Assembly: GCA_018648655.1 (NCBI GenBank)
Contig: JABGQV010000048.1
Coordinates: 1-53,253 of the forward strand
Direction of reading: 5' to 3'
DNA length: 53,253 nt
From: Anaerolineae bacterium
Lineage (GTDB): Bacteria; Chloroflexota; Anaerolineae; Anaerolineales; Villigracilaceae
Below, one piece after another: positions 1 through 7,951 of this stretch. Under the pieces are notes generated by a model. That model made no database searches. It saw only the letters and a program-made list of their open reading frames with translations, and had not been told where the DNA came from. A program made the translations under genes and the position numbers. The stretch's first letter is position 1. Each line of letters opens with the position of its first letter.

Positions 1-375
1 ACGGAGGGCTTTATCCTGCCAAAATGGGATGACGTTCTGCGCGTAGCCACTGCGTGTGATAGGTGAAACTTTGTAGGATGTTTTGGGGCGGGTGTCGAGG
101 GTGTCGAGGTCGGCGAGAGTGTGGCAGCAGATTTCGGGATAGGTGGAGGTGGATTTTGGCGCGATGCCCCGTTCGCCGACGATGAGTTCGCCCGCGTTGA
201 AGACGATTTTTTTGCGCCCGAGAACGTAGGCGAAGCCTTTGGCGCGCTGGACGGGGATGGATTCTAGCCCCTGATTTTTTTTGTAGAATTCGGTGATTAG
301 CTCTGCCCGCTCCGAGTCGATGGTTGGGGCAGCGTCAAGGGATTGTTGGCGGAGGGTTTTTACTCTTTTATTCAT
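1..375 (-). CDS. Glycyl radical enzyme (pyruvate formate-lyase family), N-terminal part
   Basis: The frame stays open from an ATG at 375 to the window edge, giving 125 residues of the N-terminus. An AAGGAGT ribosome site lies just upstream of the ATG. Visible residues include GELIVGERG, followed by a TYPEICCHTLADLDTLDTRP segment and IPFWQDKALR. This is the start of the PFL-type barrel domain, where substrate-binding glycyl radical enzymes carry an 'ElIVGxrg...yPE' signature. The pattern reminds me most of the diol or hydroxyproline dehydratase branch (HypD-like) rather than true pyruvate formate-lyase, but the active-site Cys and the glycyl-radical Gly lie outside the window. These enzymes are oxygen sensitive, which fits an anaerobic host. 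Family call is fairly firm; substrate is inference. Confidence 0.7.
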   Translation of the reverse strand, partial: MNKRVKTLRQQSLDAAPTIDSERAELITEFYKKNQGLESIPVQRAKGFAYVLGRKKIVFNAGELIVGERGIAPKSTSTYPEICCHTLADLDTLDTRPKTSYKVSPITRSGYAQNVIPFWQDKALR

Positions 376-639
376 TTTTTACTCCTTGTATCACGAATAC
401 CCTTACGGGCACATGTGTTGCGAATTTTTTAACACGAATTACGCGAATGGCGCGAATTTTTTGTAGGCGAAGATGACAGTCACCTACTAAAAGATTTATG
501 GCGTTCAACCATCCCATAATGGAATGTGTTTTTATCCAAAAATCTACAATTAGGTGACTGTCATCTCATCCAAGGAGTAATTTAGAAGGGGATGAAGTAG
601 GTGGGGAGGCGGAGGGTTTTGGCGTGGTGGTTCATGAGG
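376..639. other. Intergenic region with CGAAT-rich tract and nested palindrome
   Basis: This 264-bp stretch separates the two minus-strand genes. Its left part (about 391-465) has repeated 'cacgaat / cgcgaat' words. Its right part holds the inverted repeat described separately at 471-566. I see no convincing gene. A 17-codon frame on the minus strand at 582-635 has no independent support. Confidence 0.5.
471..566. repeat. 96-bp nested inverted repeat (16-bp perfect arms)
   Basis: The arms AGATGACAGTCACCTA (471-486) and TAGGTGACTGTCATCT (551-566) are perfect reverse complements. The 64-bp interior can pair again (AGATTT near 493 with AAATCT near 538, and CCAT with ATGG in the centre), so the whole element can fold into one long cruciform or RNA hairpin. 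There is no open frame inside and no T-run that would make it a plain terminator. It resembles a MITE or REP-type palindromic element. No clear target-site duplication is visible. Confidence 0.7.
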
Positions 640-3600
640 TTAGAACAACTTGTCTTGGCTTGATGTTTTTGTAGTTTTTGGTCCTTTACGCTCAGCTTCT
701 GTTGGTTTTTCAAAATCGTTAGATTTGAATAAATCACTTTCTATAATCAAATCTAACGATTTTGCCAATTTGGGGAATAATTCAATCGTGTGTTCCAATA
801 CCCATAGCAAGTCTAGAAGTTCTTCATCAAAGCTCCATATTTTTGGACGAATTTCATCTAAAGGAGAAGATTTTTTCCCTTTACGTTTGAGCATACGATA
901 GCCCAGCCAAGATTTGACAACTTCAAAACGTGAAATGCTAAACTCCCACACTTGCGGACTAACATTCTTGAAAACACCTTTCCCGACGTATAATTCTTGG
1001 TCAGAATAGCTGTAAGAGAAATCTTCAGGGTAATCAGTTTGAGTTGAGGGCGTGCCAACTTTACAGCGGGCTTTTCCTGACGGGAGTTTCCCTGCTTTTT
1101 TGCCAGCAGGAACGAAGCGTTCCCCATAAGTGTGTAGCCATAACAAATTTTCCCCTAATGCTACAGTTTCTTTGAATAATAGCGCGTTTTTAGTAATTGG
1201 AATTCTCGGACCTGGAATAGTGAGTTCGTCCCAGAATTTTTTCACATATTGTGGTGAAGCTAAAATAGCATAGAAATATGCGAAGAAATTTTCTGGAGAA
1301 ATCGTTTCTTCAAAAGTCTGGTTTAACTTTTCCAATACTCCCGTGGTAATGTTTGCATTAGTCGCATCAATATCTTTCCAGAGGGGGATTACATGTTTTG
1401 CTCCAAAGGAGCCACGAAAGTGGTCTAAATCAGGAATAAGAGTTGTTGCGGTTGCAGAAGAGCCTTCTCCAAGCACATTTGTAAGCAGGCTGGTAAGATA
1501 GATTTGTTTGTTACTGTGTGCGCTTTGAAGTGTAGGGCGCGGGCGGTCACAAAGTCTATTGTCTAGCAAAACCCAACGGCGATCAAAACTACGATAAGCA
1601 TATTGAGACATTTGAAATGATGGTGAGTTAGGGGGCAGTGTGTTGATAGCTGGAAGTTTTTTTCCACTACCATCAAGAGCGGGGTAAGTTTTACTTATCT
1701 TTCTAGCACCAGTTTCTTTAAGTGCTTGACCACGCTTAGTTAAAGGTAAATTTAGCATTTCCTTCCAGCGATCTTCAAGTACCGTTTTACTTTCGCAAAT
1801 TGGCCAAGTGCGCTTAAATTGTATTCCATTTTCCTGCCAAGGGAAAATATCGGTGATTAGTGGCCAATCCCAATAATCGCCATCACCACCTGGAAGAAAT
1901 TCATCTTGCCAACCATTTAGGCATTTCCGCCACTTAAAATCCTGAAAACTAGTAACGCTTTCCAAGATTGCCAGTTTTTCTTTCTCTGTACCCTCTACTC
2001 GTGTATAACGAACCCTTGCAGGTTTTTCAAGTTGAGTTTCAGCGTAACGGACACCAATTGCAATGGCAACAGGTGTTCTGATTGCAAAAACATTATCCGT
2101 AATTCTCGCTCCCAGACTATCACCTTCGAGGTCAATAATCCATAAATCATCAAAGGTTTGACGCATATTTTCACGAACACCAGCAAAACCAGGTCCGCGT
2201 AAATATGACGATGCTGTAATAAAACTTACTATTCCGGGGCCAGATTTTGATTCAAAAACCTTCCATAAAGCCCAACGCCAAAAATAAATATAGTCATTGT
2301 AGAGATTCTTTGCGTGGAGACCTAAACCACTTTTTGTAAGCGGAGTTATGAAGTCTTGCAACGGTGCTTTTTTATCATCCTTGCCCTCGCCAAAGCGTAT
2401 CCAACCACCTTTTAATTTTTCTTCTGATTTGTTGGTTCTTTGTTGACGATCGTAGGGAGGATTGCCAATGCAAACAAAAACAGGTGTTTCAGCTTTCACT
2501 TTTCTAGAACGTTTATGTTCTTCACCTAGTGGGCGGTAAAGAAGCGGCAGTTCCGGTGGTTTTTCATTGGGAGATTCAAGCGTGTCAGTTAAATAAATAT
2601 GCACACCATCGTCTGGTACTTTGCCTCCTTCCGCTAAAATTTGTTGAGTTAGTCGCAGATGGGCAACTGCGTATGGTCCTACGAGAAGTTCAAAGGCATG
2701 CATATTTTTTGCAGCTGATGTCGCATATTGCGCTCGCATCCCAGCACCTTTGGTTTTCGCAACTTGTTCCAGTCCATGTTCAATGGCTGTCAAGGAATAA
2801 GTTCCTGTCCCTGCGGCGGGGTCAAGAGTAACAACATTTGGGTCTACAAAAGAAAACTCAGCGTCAAATTTTTGAGATAATAATTCTGCAACCAAGCGAA
2901 CTTGAGTTTGGATAATAGGCAAAGGCGTGTAATATACGCCCCTGTCATTACGCATTTTGGGATCATAAGCTGCTAGGAAATCTTCATAAAAATACAGCCA
3001 AGGATCACCCTTGCTTTTTTCAGTAAGTGTTTGCACATCAATGGCTGCAATGATTCTTTCTAATAACCCCACAGGAACAGAAATCTCTTCTCCTGCACTT
3101 TCATCGCCTAGAATTTTCAATGTATCAGATAGCAGGCGGTGACCTGTACGAATAGTTTTCACTGCTTTTGAAATAGATAGCTCATCTGCTCCTGAAAATT
3201 GTGCTAGCAATAATGCGTAAGTGAGTGTTTGTGCGTAAGCGTTTGCGAATTGATTATCGTCTGCGTCAGGAAATAAGTATTTACGCCAATCTGTGGCTAG
3301 AATACTAAGATTTGATTTTGGGTTTTGTAAAGAGGCAGAAACATCTTCTCGTAAAAAACGACAAATTGGGGCTAATAATTCAGCTAAGGCGCGGGGAGAA
3401 GAGGGAACAATTGGTTCCCAGTTTAGAAAATCTCTAAGAAGGCTAAATAATGATTTTGCATCATTTTCATCTACAGCTTTTGCCCCATCAGTTGTTACTT
3501 CTCCAGAAAACTTTATAATTTTCCCGATTCGTTTTCCATTTCTATAAAGTGCCCATTCATTACCGTCGGTGTAAATCAAGTTCGGTAAATCTTTAAATTT

Positions 3601-3906
3601 CTCCCATTGTTTTTTGTTTCTCCCGCGTAATCGAGCGGTATTTGCTCCATACCCTGGAGCTTTTAACTCTATGTGTCCAGCAACTAAAGACTTTATAGTT
3701 ATTCCAATATCAGGGCGTCCTGCTAAATCATCTACTTGTACTTCTGTGATGGTTTCAATTTCTAAATTTAATAAACTCCCTGCATTTTCTAGCAAACTCG
3801 CCACTGGACTTTTAAGCTGATCTTCAGGTTGAAAAGAAACAGGAAGAGAGTATTTAGACGTTAGCTCTGTAGCATATGTTTTAAGGAAAGATTGAAATTC
3901 TTTCAT
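640..3906 (-). CDS. Single-chain restriction-modification enzyme, Type ISP-related, Type IIG-like
   Basis: This 1088-residue protein probably both methylates and cuts DNA. The N-terminus holds a PD-(D/E)xK nuclease pattern (P65-D66, then E80-x-K82 in the IELKAPG segment). A gamma-class N6-adenine methyltransferase follows, with SAM motif I LDPAAGTGTYSL (D362) and catalytic motif IV NPPY (N482 to Y485). The C-terminal half contains YRSFDRRW and DRPRPTL, which match the C-terminal specificity domain of Type ISP enzymes. Real Type ISP proteins are about 1500-1600 residues and carry a helicase between nuclease and methylase; there is no room for one here, so cleavage should not need translocation. 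No separate specificity, helicase or restriction gene is adjacent. Start ATG at 3906 has a modest AAAGGG upstream. Family call is firm; cutting activity is inferred from motifs. Confidence 0.85.
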   Translation of the reverse strand: MKEFQSFLKTYATELTSKYSLPVSFQPEDQLKSPVASLLENAGSLLNLEIETITEVQVDDLAGRPDIGITIKSLVAGHIELKAPGYGANTARLRGRNKKQWEKFKDLPNLIYTDGNEWALYRNGKRIGKIIKFSGEVTTDGAKAVDENDAKSLFSLLRDFLNWEPIVPSSPRALAELLAPICRFLREDVSASLQNPKSNLSILATDWRKYLFPDADDNQFANAYAQTLTYALLLAQFSGADELSISKAVKTIRTGHRLLSDTLKILGDESAGEEISVPVGLLERIIAAIDVQTLTEKSKGDPWLYFYEDFLAAYDPKMRNDRGVYYTPLPIIQTQVRLVAELLSQKFDAEFSFVDPNVVTLDPAAGTGTYSLTAIEHGLEQVAKTKGAGMRAQYATSAAKNMHAFELLVGPYAVAHLRLTQQILAEGGKVPDDGVHIYLTDTLESPNEKPPELPLLYRPLGEEHKRSRKVKAETPVFVCIGNPPYDRQQRTNKSEEKLKGGWIRFGEGKDDKKAPLQDFITPLTKSGLGLHAKNLYNDYIYFWRWALWKVFESKSGPGIVSFITASSYLRGPGFAGVRENMRQTFDDLWIIDLEGDSLGARITDNVFAIRTPVAIAIGVRYAETQLEKPARVRYTRVEGTEKEKLAILESVTSFQDFKWRKCLNGWQDEFLPGGDGDYWDWPLITDIFPWQENGIQFKRTWPICESKTVLEDRWKEMLNLPLTKRGQALKETGARKISKTYPALDGSGKKLPAINTLPPNSPSFQMSQYAYRSFDRRWVLLDNRLCDRPRPTLQSAHSNKQIYLTSLLTNVLGEGSSATATTLIPDLDHFRGSFGAKHVIPLWKDIDATNANITTGVLEKLNQTFEETISPENFFAYFYAILASPQYVKKFWDELTIPGPRIPITKNALLFKETVALGENLLWLHTYGERFVPAGKKAGKLPSGKARCKVGTPSTQTDYPEDFSYSYSDQELYVGKGVFKNVSPQVWEFSISRFEVVKSWLGYRMLKRKGKKSSPLDEIRPKIWSFDEELLDLLWVLEHTIELFPKLAKSLDLIIESDLFKSNDFEKPTEAERKGPKTTKTSSQDKLF

Positions 3907-4011
3907 TTTTTGTGCCCTTTAGATTTTCTAAACAAGGAATGTATTAAATTGTGGGTTGGTGGAGAAATCTCCCTCTATTCTAACGCTAAAATCCCGTTCT
4001 TGAAAATATGC

Positions 4012-4740
4012 CTAATCATTTTCATAAAAACGCAAAGCCATATGCCCCGCCACCAAGCGTACTTCGGGGTGAGCAGCGACAAGCTCTCGAATGCAGGGAG
4101 CATGATGATACATAAAATAGCGCGCAAACCAGCGCGGGACAAGATCCACGCGGGCGTTGTAGGGCAGGGCATCGCTACCGTATAGAATCCAGCCTTCGCC
4201 GTCTCGTATTGCTACGCTTGCGTGACCGGGGGAATGTCCGATTAAAGGGATTAGCCAGATTTCGGGATCGAATCCCTTTAGCTGAATGGCGTCAAAATCA
4301 AACCACTTTTCACCTGTTAGCTTATGCTGTACCCAATCGGGTTTATGCTCCCAATGTTCTGGTTCATATTTCCAGCTTGGGCGTGCCATAACGTGATCAT
4401 ATTCTTCTTTGTAGATATGCACCTTCGCCCAAGGGAAATCGGATAGCCCTCCGGCATGGTCAAGATGTAGGTGGCTGATGATAATATGATGAATATCTTC
4501 TGGGCGGTATCCCAGCTTTTGGACGAGATGAAATGCTGTTCTTTCGAGACCTTTTGAAGCGCGGTAAAAATATTTGTAATAGCGCATTCTCTGTGTGGGG
4601 TGGAGGTGGTCGCGGCGACCGATGCCAGTATCAATCAAGACAAGTCCCTGATTTGTTTCGACGAGCAAAAAGGTCACGCTGCCTTTTATGAAGGTTAGAT
4701 AGGGTTTAATTTTAAGGCTGTTTAAAATATGGATAGTCAT
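4012..4740 (-). CDS. MBL-fold metallo-hydrolase (AHL-lactonase-like)
   Basis: This 242-residue protein has the metallo-beta-lactamase zinc motif HLHLDHAGG, preceded by the usual 'GLVLIDTGIG' strand. Further metal ligands are plausible in IGHSPGHAS and the late GSDALPYN and VAGH segments. The layout (compact, no signal peptide, HxHxDH followed by a GHSPGH segment) is that of the lactonase or quinolone-degrading branch of MBL hydrolases, which open lactone or ester bonds using two zinc ions. Substrate cannot be read from the sequence. It is divergent from the acyl-CoA dehydrogenase at 4917 and 105 bp away from the restriction enzyme, with no clear shared operon. No Shine-Dalgarno is obvious before the ATG at 4740. 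Confidence 0.8.
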   Translation of the reverse strand: MTIHILNSLKIKPYLTFIKGSVTFLLVETNQGLVLIDTGIGRRDHLHPTQRMRYYKYFYRASKGLERTAFHLVQKLGYRPEDIHHIIISHLHLDHAGGLSDFPWAKVHIYKEEYDHVMARPSWKYEPEHWEHKPDWVQHKLTGEKWFDFDAIQLKGFDPEIWLIPLIGHSPGHASVAIRDGEGWILYGSDALPYNARVDLVPRWFARYFMYHHAPCIRELVAAHPEVRLVAGHMALRFYEND

Positions 4741-4796
4741 TTTTTATTTATTCACTGCTGGGAAAGATAAAATAATCATATATGACGAATACTTTT

Positions 4797-4821
4797 TTGT
4801 CTATATTTTTTTGATAGACAA
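4797..4821. promoter_or_regulatory. Small inverted repeat between divergent genes, possible operator
   Basis: TTGTCTAT and ATAGACAA form 8-bp perfect arms around a 9-nt T-rich centre. The repeat sits between the start of the MBL hydrolase and the promoter of the acyl-CoA dehydrogenase. It is not followed by a convincing T-run on either strand, so an operator is more likely than a terminator. This is inference only. Confidence 0.3.
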
Positions 4822-4868
4822 TCCCTTTTATAAAAAAGCACAAAAATTGCTTTTACATGAATTCTAAA

Positions 4869-4910
4869 TGCTATAATTATCAAAATATTCCTACATCATA
4901 GCTAAAGGAG
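4869..4910 (+). promoter_or_regulatory. Extended -10 promoter and RBS of acyl-CoA dehydrogenase
   Basis: TGCTATAAT (TATAAT at 4872-4877 with an upstream TG) is a near-consensus extended -10. A TTGC-like -35 lies further upstream at suboptimal spacing. AAAGGAG at 4904-4910 is the ribosome site, 6 nt before the ATG at 4917. Confidence 0.55.
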
Positions 4911-4916
4911 CCATCC

Positions 4917-6617
4917 ATGTTTCTTCTCAATCCTAAAAAATATCAACGCGATTTTTCTGATGAAAAGACGCGGGAAATCATGCTTAAAACAATTGCTTTT
5001 TTTGAAAATAGAGGCAAGGTGAAGCTCAAAGAAGATGATCATGCTCGCCTTTGGTATGCTGATTTTCTTGAATTCATTAAAGAAGAAAAAGTTTTTGCAA
5101 CTTTGCTTACCCCAGAAAAATATAGCGACGAGGAAAATACACGCTGGGACACATCGCGCAACTGCGCCTTCAATGAAATTCTTGGCTTTTATGGTCTTGC
5201 CCATTGGTATACATGGCAAGTTAGTATTTTAGGGCTGGGTCCCATTTGGATGAGTCCCAACGTATCCCTCAAAGAAAAGGCGGCGCAATTATTGCGAGAT
5301 GGCGAAGTTTTTGCCTTTGGACTATCCGAGCGTTTGCACGGCGCAGATATTTACTCCACAGCAATGACGCTTAGCCCTCAAGAAGATGGCAGCTATCTCG
5401 CAAATGGTGAGAAATACTATATCGGGAATGCCAATATCGCCCCAATGGTTTCTACTTTCGGGAAAATGGCAGATACGGGGGAATACGTTTTCTTTGCCGC
5501 TGATTTTCGACATAAAAGTTATGAGTTGGTTAAGAATGTGACTAACAGCCAAAATTATGTTGGGCAATATATCTTGGATGATTACCCGATTACGGAGGAG
5601 GAGATTCTTTCTCGTGGACAAGATGCTTGGGATTCGGCTCTCAACACGGTCAATGTAGGTAAATATAATTTGGGTTGGGCTTCGATTGGGATGTGTACTC
5701 ACGCATTTTACGAAGCCATTAATCACGCGGCAAATCGGCGTCTATATAAAATGTACGTAACCGACTTCCCGCATGTAAAACAAATGTTCACAGATGCTTA
5801 TGCGCGTTTGGTCGCCATGAAACTCTTTGCGCTACGAGCGGCAGATTATATGCGAGCTGCTTCCCCTGACGATCGGCGTTATCTACTCTATAACCCGATG
5901 GTCAAGATGAAAGTGACTACGCAGGGAGAAGAGGTTATTAATTTGCTTTGGGATGTGATTGCAGCGAAAGGTTTTGAAAAGGATATGTTCTTTGAGATGG
6001 CTGCGCGCGATATCCGTGCCTTGCCCAAACTTGAGGGGACGATTCACGTCAATATCGCTTTGATTGTCAAGTTTATGCCCAATTATTTCTTTGCGCCCGC
6101 CGAGTATACTGATTTACCGAGACAAGATGAACCTAAAAATGATGATTTTCTCTTTGAGCAGGGGCCAACACGTGGGCTGGGAAAAATCTGCTTCCATGAT
6201 TATAAAATCGCTTTTGAAAATTACGATTTGCCTAACGTGAATCTTTTTCAAGAGCAAGTGGCTGTATTTAAAGAATTTTTGGCGATGGCAGCTCCAGATG
6301 CTTCGCAGCAAAAAGATACCGATTTTCTGATGGCAATGGGAGAGTTATTTGCGCTGGTTGTTTACGGGCAATTAATCCTTGAGAATGCGGAAATCTACGA
6401 AATAGATGAAGCTCTGGTTGATCAGATTTTTGATTTTATGGTGCGCGATTTCTCTAAATTCGCTTTGCAGCTATATGGTAAACCAAGCAGTACAGATGAA
6501 CAAATGGCATTTTGCCAGCGCATGATCCGCAAAGTAGTGGTTGACGAGGCACGTTATCAGAAAGTGTGGCAAGAGCATGTATATGCGCTTAAAGATATTT
6601 ATGAGATGGATTTATAG
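4917..6617 (+). CDS. Acyl-CoA dehydrogenase family protein, long form
   Basis: This 566-residue flavoprotein should oxidise an acyl-CoA at the alpha-beta position and pass electrons to electron-transfer flavoprotein. The middle domain shows FGLSERLHGADIYSTAM and NGEKYYIGNA, the usual FAD and substrate-binding strand pattern of acyl-CoA dehydrogenases. Near the end of the catalytic core, LEGTIHVN contains E373 at the place of the 'EGT' catalytic glutamate used by the short- and medium-chain enzymes. About 170 extra residues follow the core, making it longer than the usual 380-400 residues and more like very-long-chain or DNA-alkylation-response relatives. It stands alone with its own promoter and terminator. 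Substrate chain length cannot be told from the sequence. Confidence 0.8.
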   Translation: MFLLNPKKYQRDFSDEKTREIMLKTIAFFENRGKVKLKEDDHARLWYADFLEFIKEEKVFATLLTPEKYSDEENTRWDTSRNCAFNEILGFYGLAHWYTWQVSILGLGPIWMSPNVSLKEKAAQLLRDGEVFAFGLSERLHGADIYSTAMTLSPQEDGSYLANGEKYYIGNANIAPMVSTFGKMADTGEYVFFAADFRHKSYELVKNVTNSQNYVGQYILDDYPITEEEILSRGQDAWDSALNTVNVGKYNLGWASIGMCTHAFYEAINHAANRRLYKMYVTDFPHVKQMFTDAYARLVAMKLFALRAADYMRAASPDDRRYLLYNPMVKMKVTTQGEEVINLLWDVIAAKGFEKDMFFEMAARDIRALPKLEGTIHVNIALIVKFMPNYFFAPAEYTDLPRQDEPKNDDFLFEQGPTRGLGKICFHDYKIAFENYDLPNVNLFQEQVAVFKEFLAMAAPDASQQKDTDFLMAMGELFALVVYGQLILENAEIYEIDEALVDQIFDFMVRDFSKFALQLYGKPSSTDEQMAFCQRMIRKVVVDEARYQKVWQEHVYALKDIYEMDL

Positions 6618-6647
6618 GGAAAGACTTTGGGTCCTATTAAATGCATA

Positions 6648-6690
6648 AACCCCGCTAAAGTGAAAATAACTTTAGCGGGGTTCTTTTTTA
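6648..6690. terminator. Bidirectional intrinsic terminator
   Basis: CCCCGCTAAAG (6650-6660) pairs perfectly with CTTTAGCGGGG (6670-6680) around a 9-nt loop. A run of T follows on the plus strand and A-rich sequence precedes, so it can end both the acyl-CoA dehydrogenase transcript and the converging FIST-kinase operon. Confidence 0.9.
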
Positions 6691-6698
6691 AAGAAGGA

Positions 6699-7943
6699 TT
6701 ATTCTTTTTCTTTTTGTTTTTCTGCTAGCCTTGTCTTTACATCTGTCTTTTTGAGTGAAACAGTTGTCAAATCTTCTTTTTCATCTTCACCAAAGACCAC
6801 TACAGTGATATGTTGGTTGAGAAAATCAGGAGGGGATTCATCTTTACCGGGGGTGACTTGCCCAAGGGTATACCCACCAATGAGGGGAATATCTTTACCG
6901 AGAATATCTTGAACGGCTTTGACCTCTGCACCGCTTTGCGCTTTTAGAAGCATTTGCCAAGCAATATCAGCTAAGATTAAAGCAAATTTTGGTTTGACAT
7001 CCCCTAGGGAAATGAGCGCTTTTTGTGTGGCTCGTTGGGCGGCTTCGATACAGGTTGCAGGGCTGCCCGTAAGCAAGTAAGCGTCTGTTCCATCACGAAT
7101 GGGGGCATTCATGCGGAAGCTCCCATCTGCTTCTACACGCAGGGGCGAGCGAACAAGCAGGTCTCCATCTCCTTTTTCGATTCCTAAAGGGTAGAGACGC
7201 ACTAAATAATTGAGTGGAGGAAAGCCCCAGTCGCGGGCGGGGTACCCAAATAGGGATGAATAGGCTTCAGATGCAGGCCGACCATCAAGGGCGCGAATCC
7301 AAAATCCACGTGAGCGAGTGATGCGAAATTGGCTACCAATAGGGCGCCAGCCATAATCGGAGCCTACGCCAATTTTCAGGTTTCCTTCAATGAGTGCGGC
7401 AGCTAAACTTCCTGAGCCAGCTCGGACTCCAGCAATTTGATTGGTGGTGCCTGTATGTGGATTCCCGCTTGATAGCCCGCCAATAAGTGAGATTGGTGAT
7501 CCTGTTAAGGCAAGGCACATTTGCTCGGCATCACCGTTGAAACCGTCGGCAAAAAAGAGTATCTTCTTGTCCTTTGCATCGGTAACCGAAGCAAGCTCAC
7601 GCAAGAGCGTTGCGGTTTCTCGTCCACTTTGGGCATATCCAGGCAGCCAGTGCTCGCTTACTTTTATATCTGGGCTGCTTAGTAATGCTACGGCAACTGA
7701 ATTTTTAGTTTGTCCAGAACTGGTGAGCGCAGATGCAGATGAAAATCCAATTGTGGGGGTATTACCCAAGAGGCTGGAAACGCTACTGGCAACACGTTTT
7801 GCATCGTAATAGCGTGACGCAACAATAATGGCTAGAGAGGGATTGCCTTCGCCAAGTTTCTTAAGTGCCCGATGCGTGGCCTGTAAGCCTGCTTCGCGTC
7901 CATCAAATGCTTGTGCTTGTCCTACTACTGCTTTTAGGGTCAT
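6699..7943 (-). CDS. FIST domain sensory protein
   Basis: This soluble 414-residue protein carries a FIST_N then a FIST_C domain. Visible landmarks are the early IGFSSASAL turn, LIGGLSSGN near the middle, LIEGNLKIGVGSDYGWRPIG at the domain join, and DIPLIGGYTLGQVTP near the end. FIST proteins are thought to bind small ligands such as amino acids and work with signalling proteins. The gene starts 8 bp after the stop of the large histidine kinase, so the two are almost certainly co-transcribed and may act as ligand sensor and kinase. It ends at the shared terminator at 6648. Highly charged C-terminal tail (EKQKEKE). No signal peptide, so it acts in the cytoplasm. Ligand unknown. Confidence 0.88.
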   Translation of the reverse strand: MTLKAVVGQAQAFDGREAGLQATHRALKKLGEGNPSLAIIVASRYYDAKRVASSVSSLLGNTPTIGFSSASALTSSGQTKNSVAVALLSSPDIKVSEHWLPGYAQSGRETATLLRELASVTDAKDKKILFFADGFNGDAEQMCLALTGSPISLIGGLSSGNPHTGTTNQIAGVRAGSGSLAAALIEGNLKIGVGSDYGWRPIGSQFRITRSRGFWIRALDGRPASEAYSSLFGYPARDWGFPPLNYLVRLYPLGIEKGDGDLLVRSPLRVEADGSFRMNAPIRDGTDAYLLTGSPATCIEAAQRATQKALISLGDVKPKFALILADIAWQMLLKAQSGAEVKAVQDILGKDIPLIGGYTLGQVTPGKDESPPDFLNQHITVVVFGEDEKEDLTTVSLKKTDVKTRLAEKQKEKE

Positions 7944-7951
7944 GGCTTTGC

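Noticed and set aside
582-635. 17-codon minus-strand frame just after the restriction enzyme gene
   Set aside because: Too short and without ribosome site or homology I can recognise; it could be chance or a remnant.
3892-4185. 97-codon plus-strand frame across the restriction enzyme and MBL genes
   Set aside because: Overlaps two supported minus-strand genes and has no motif.
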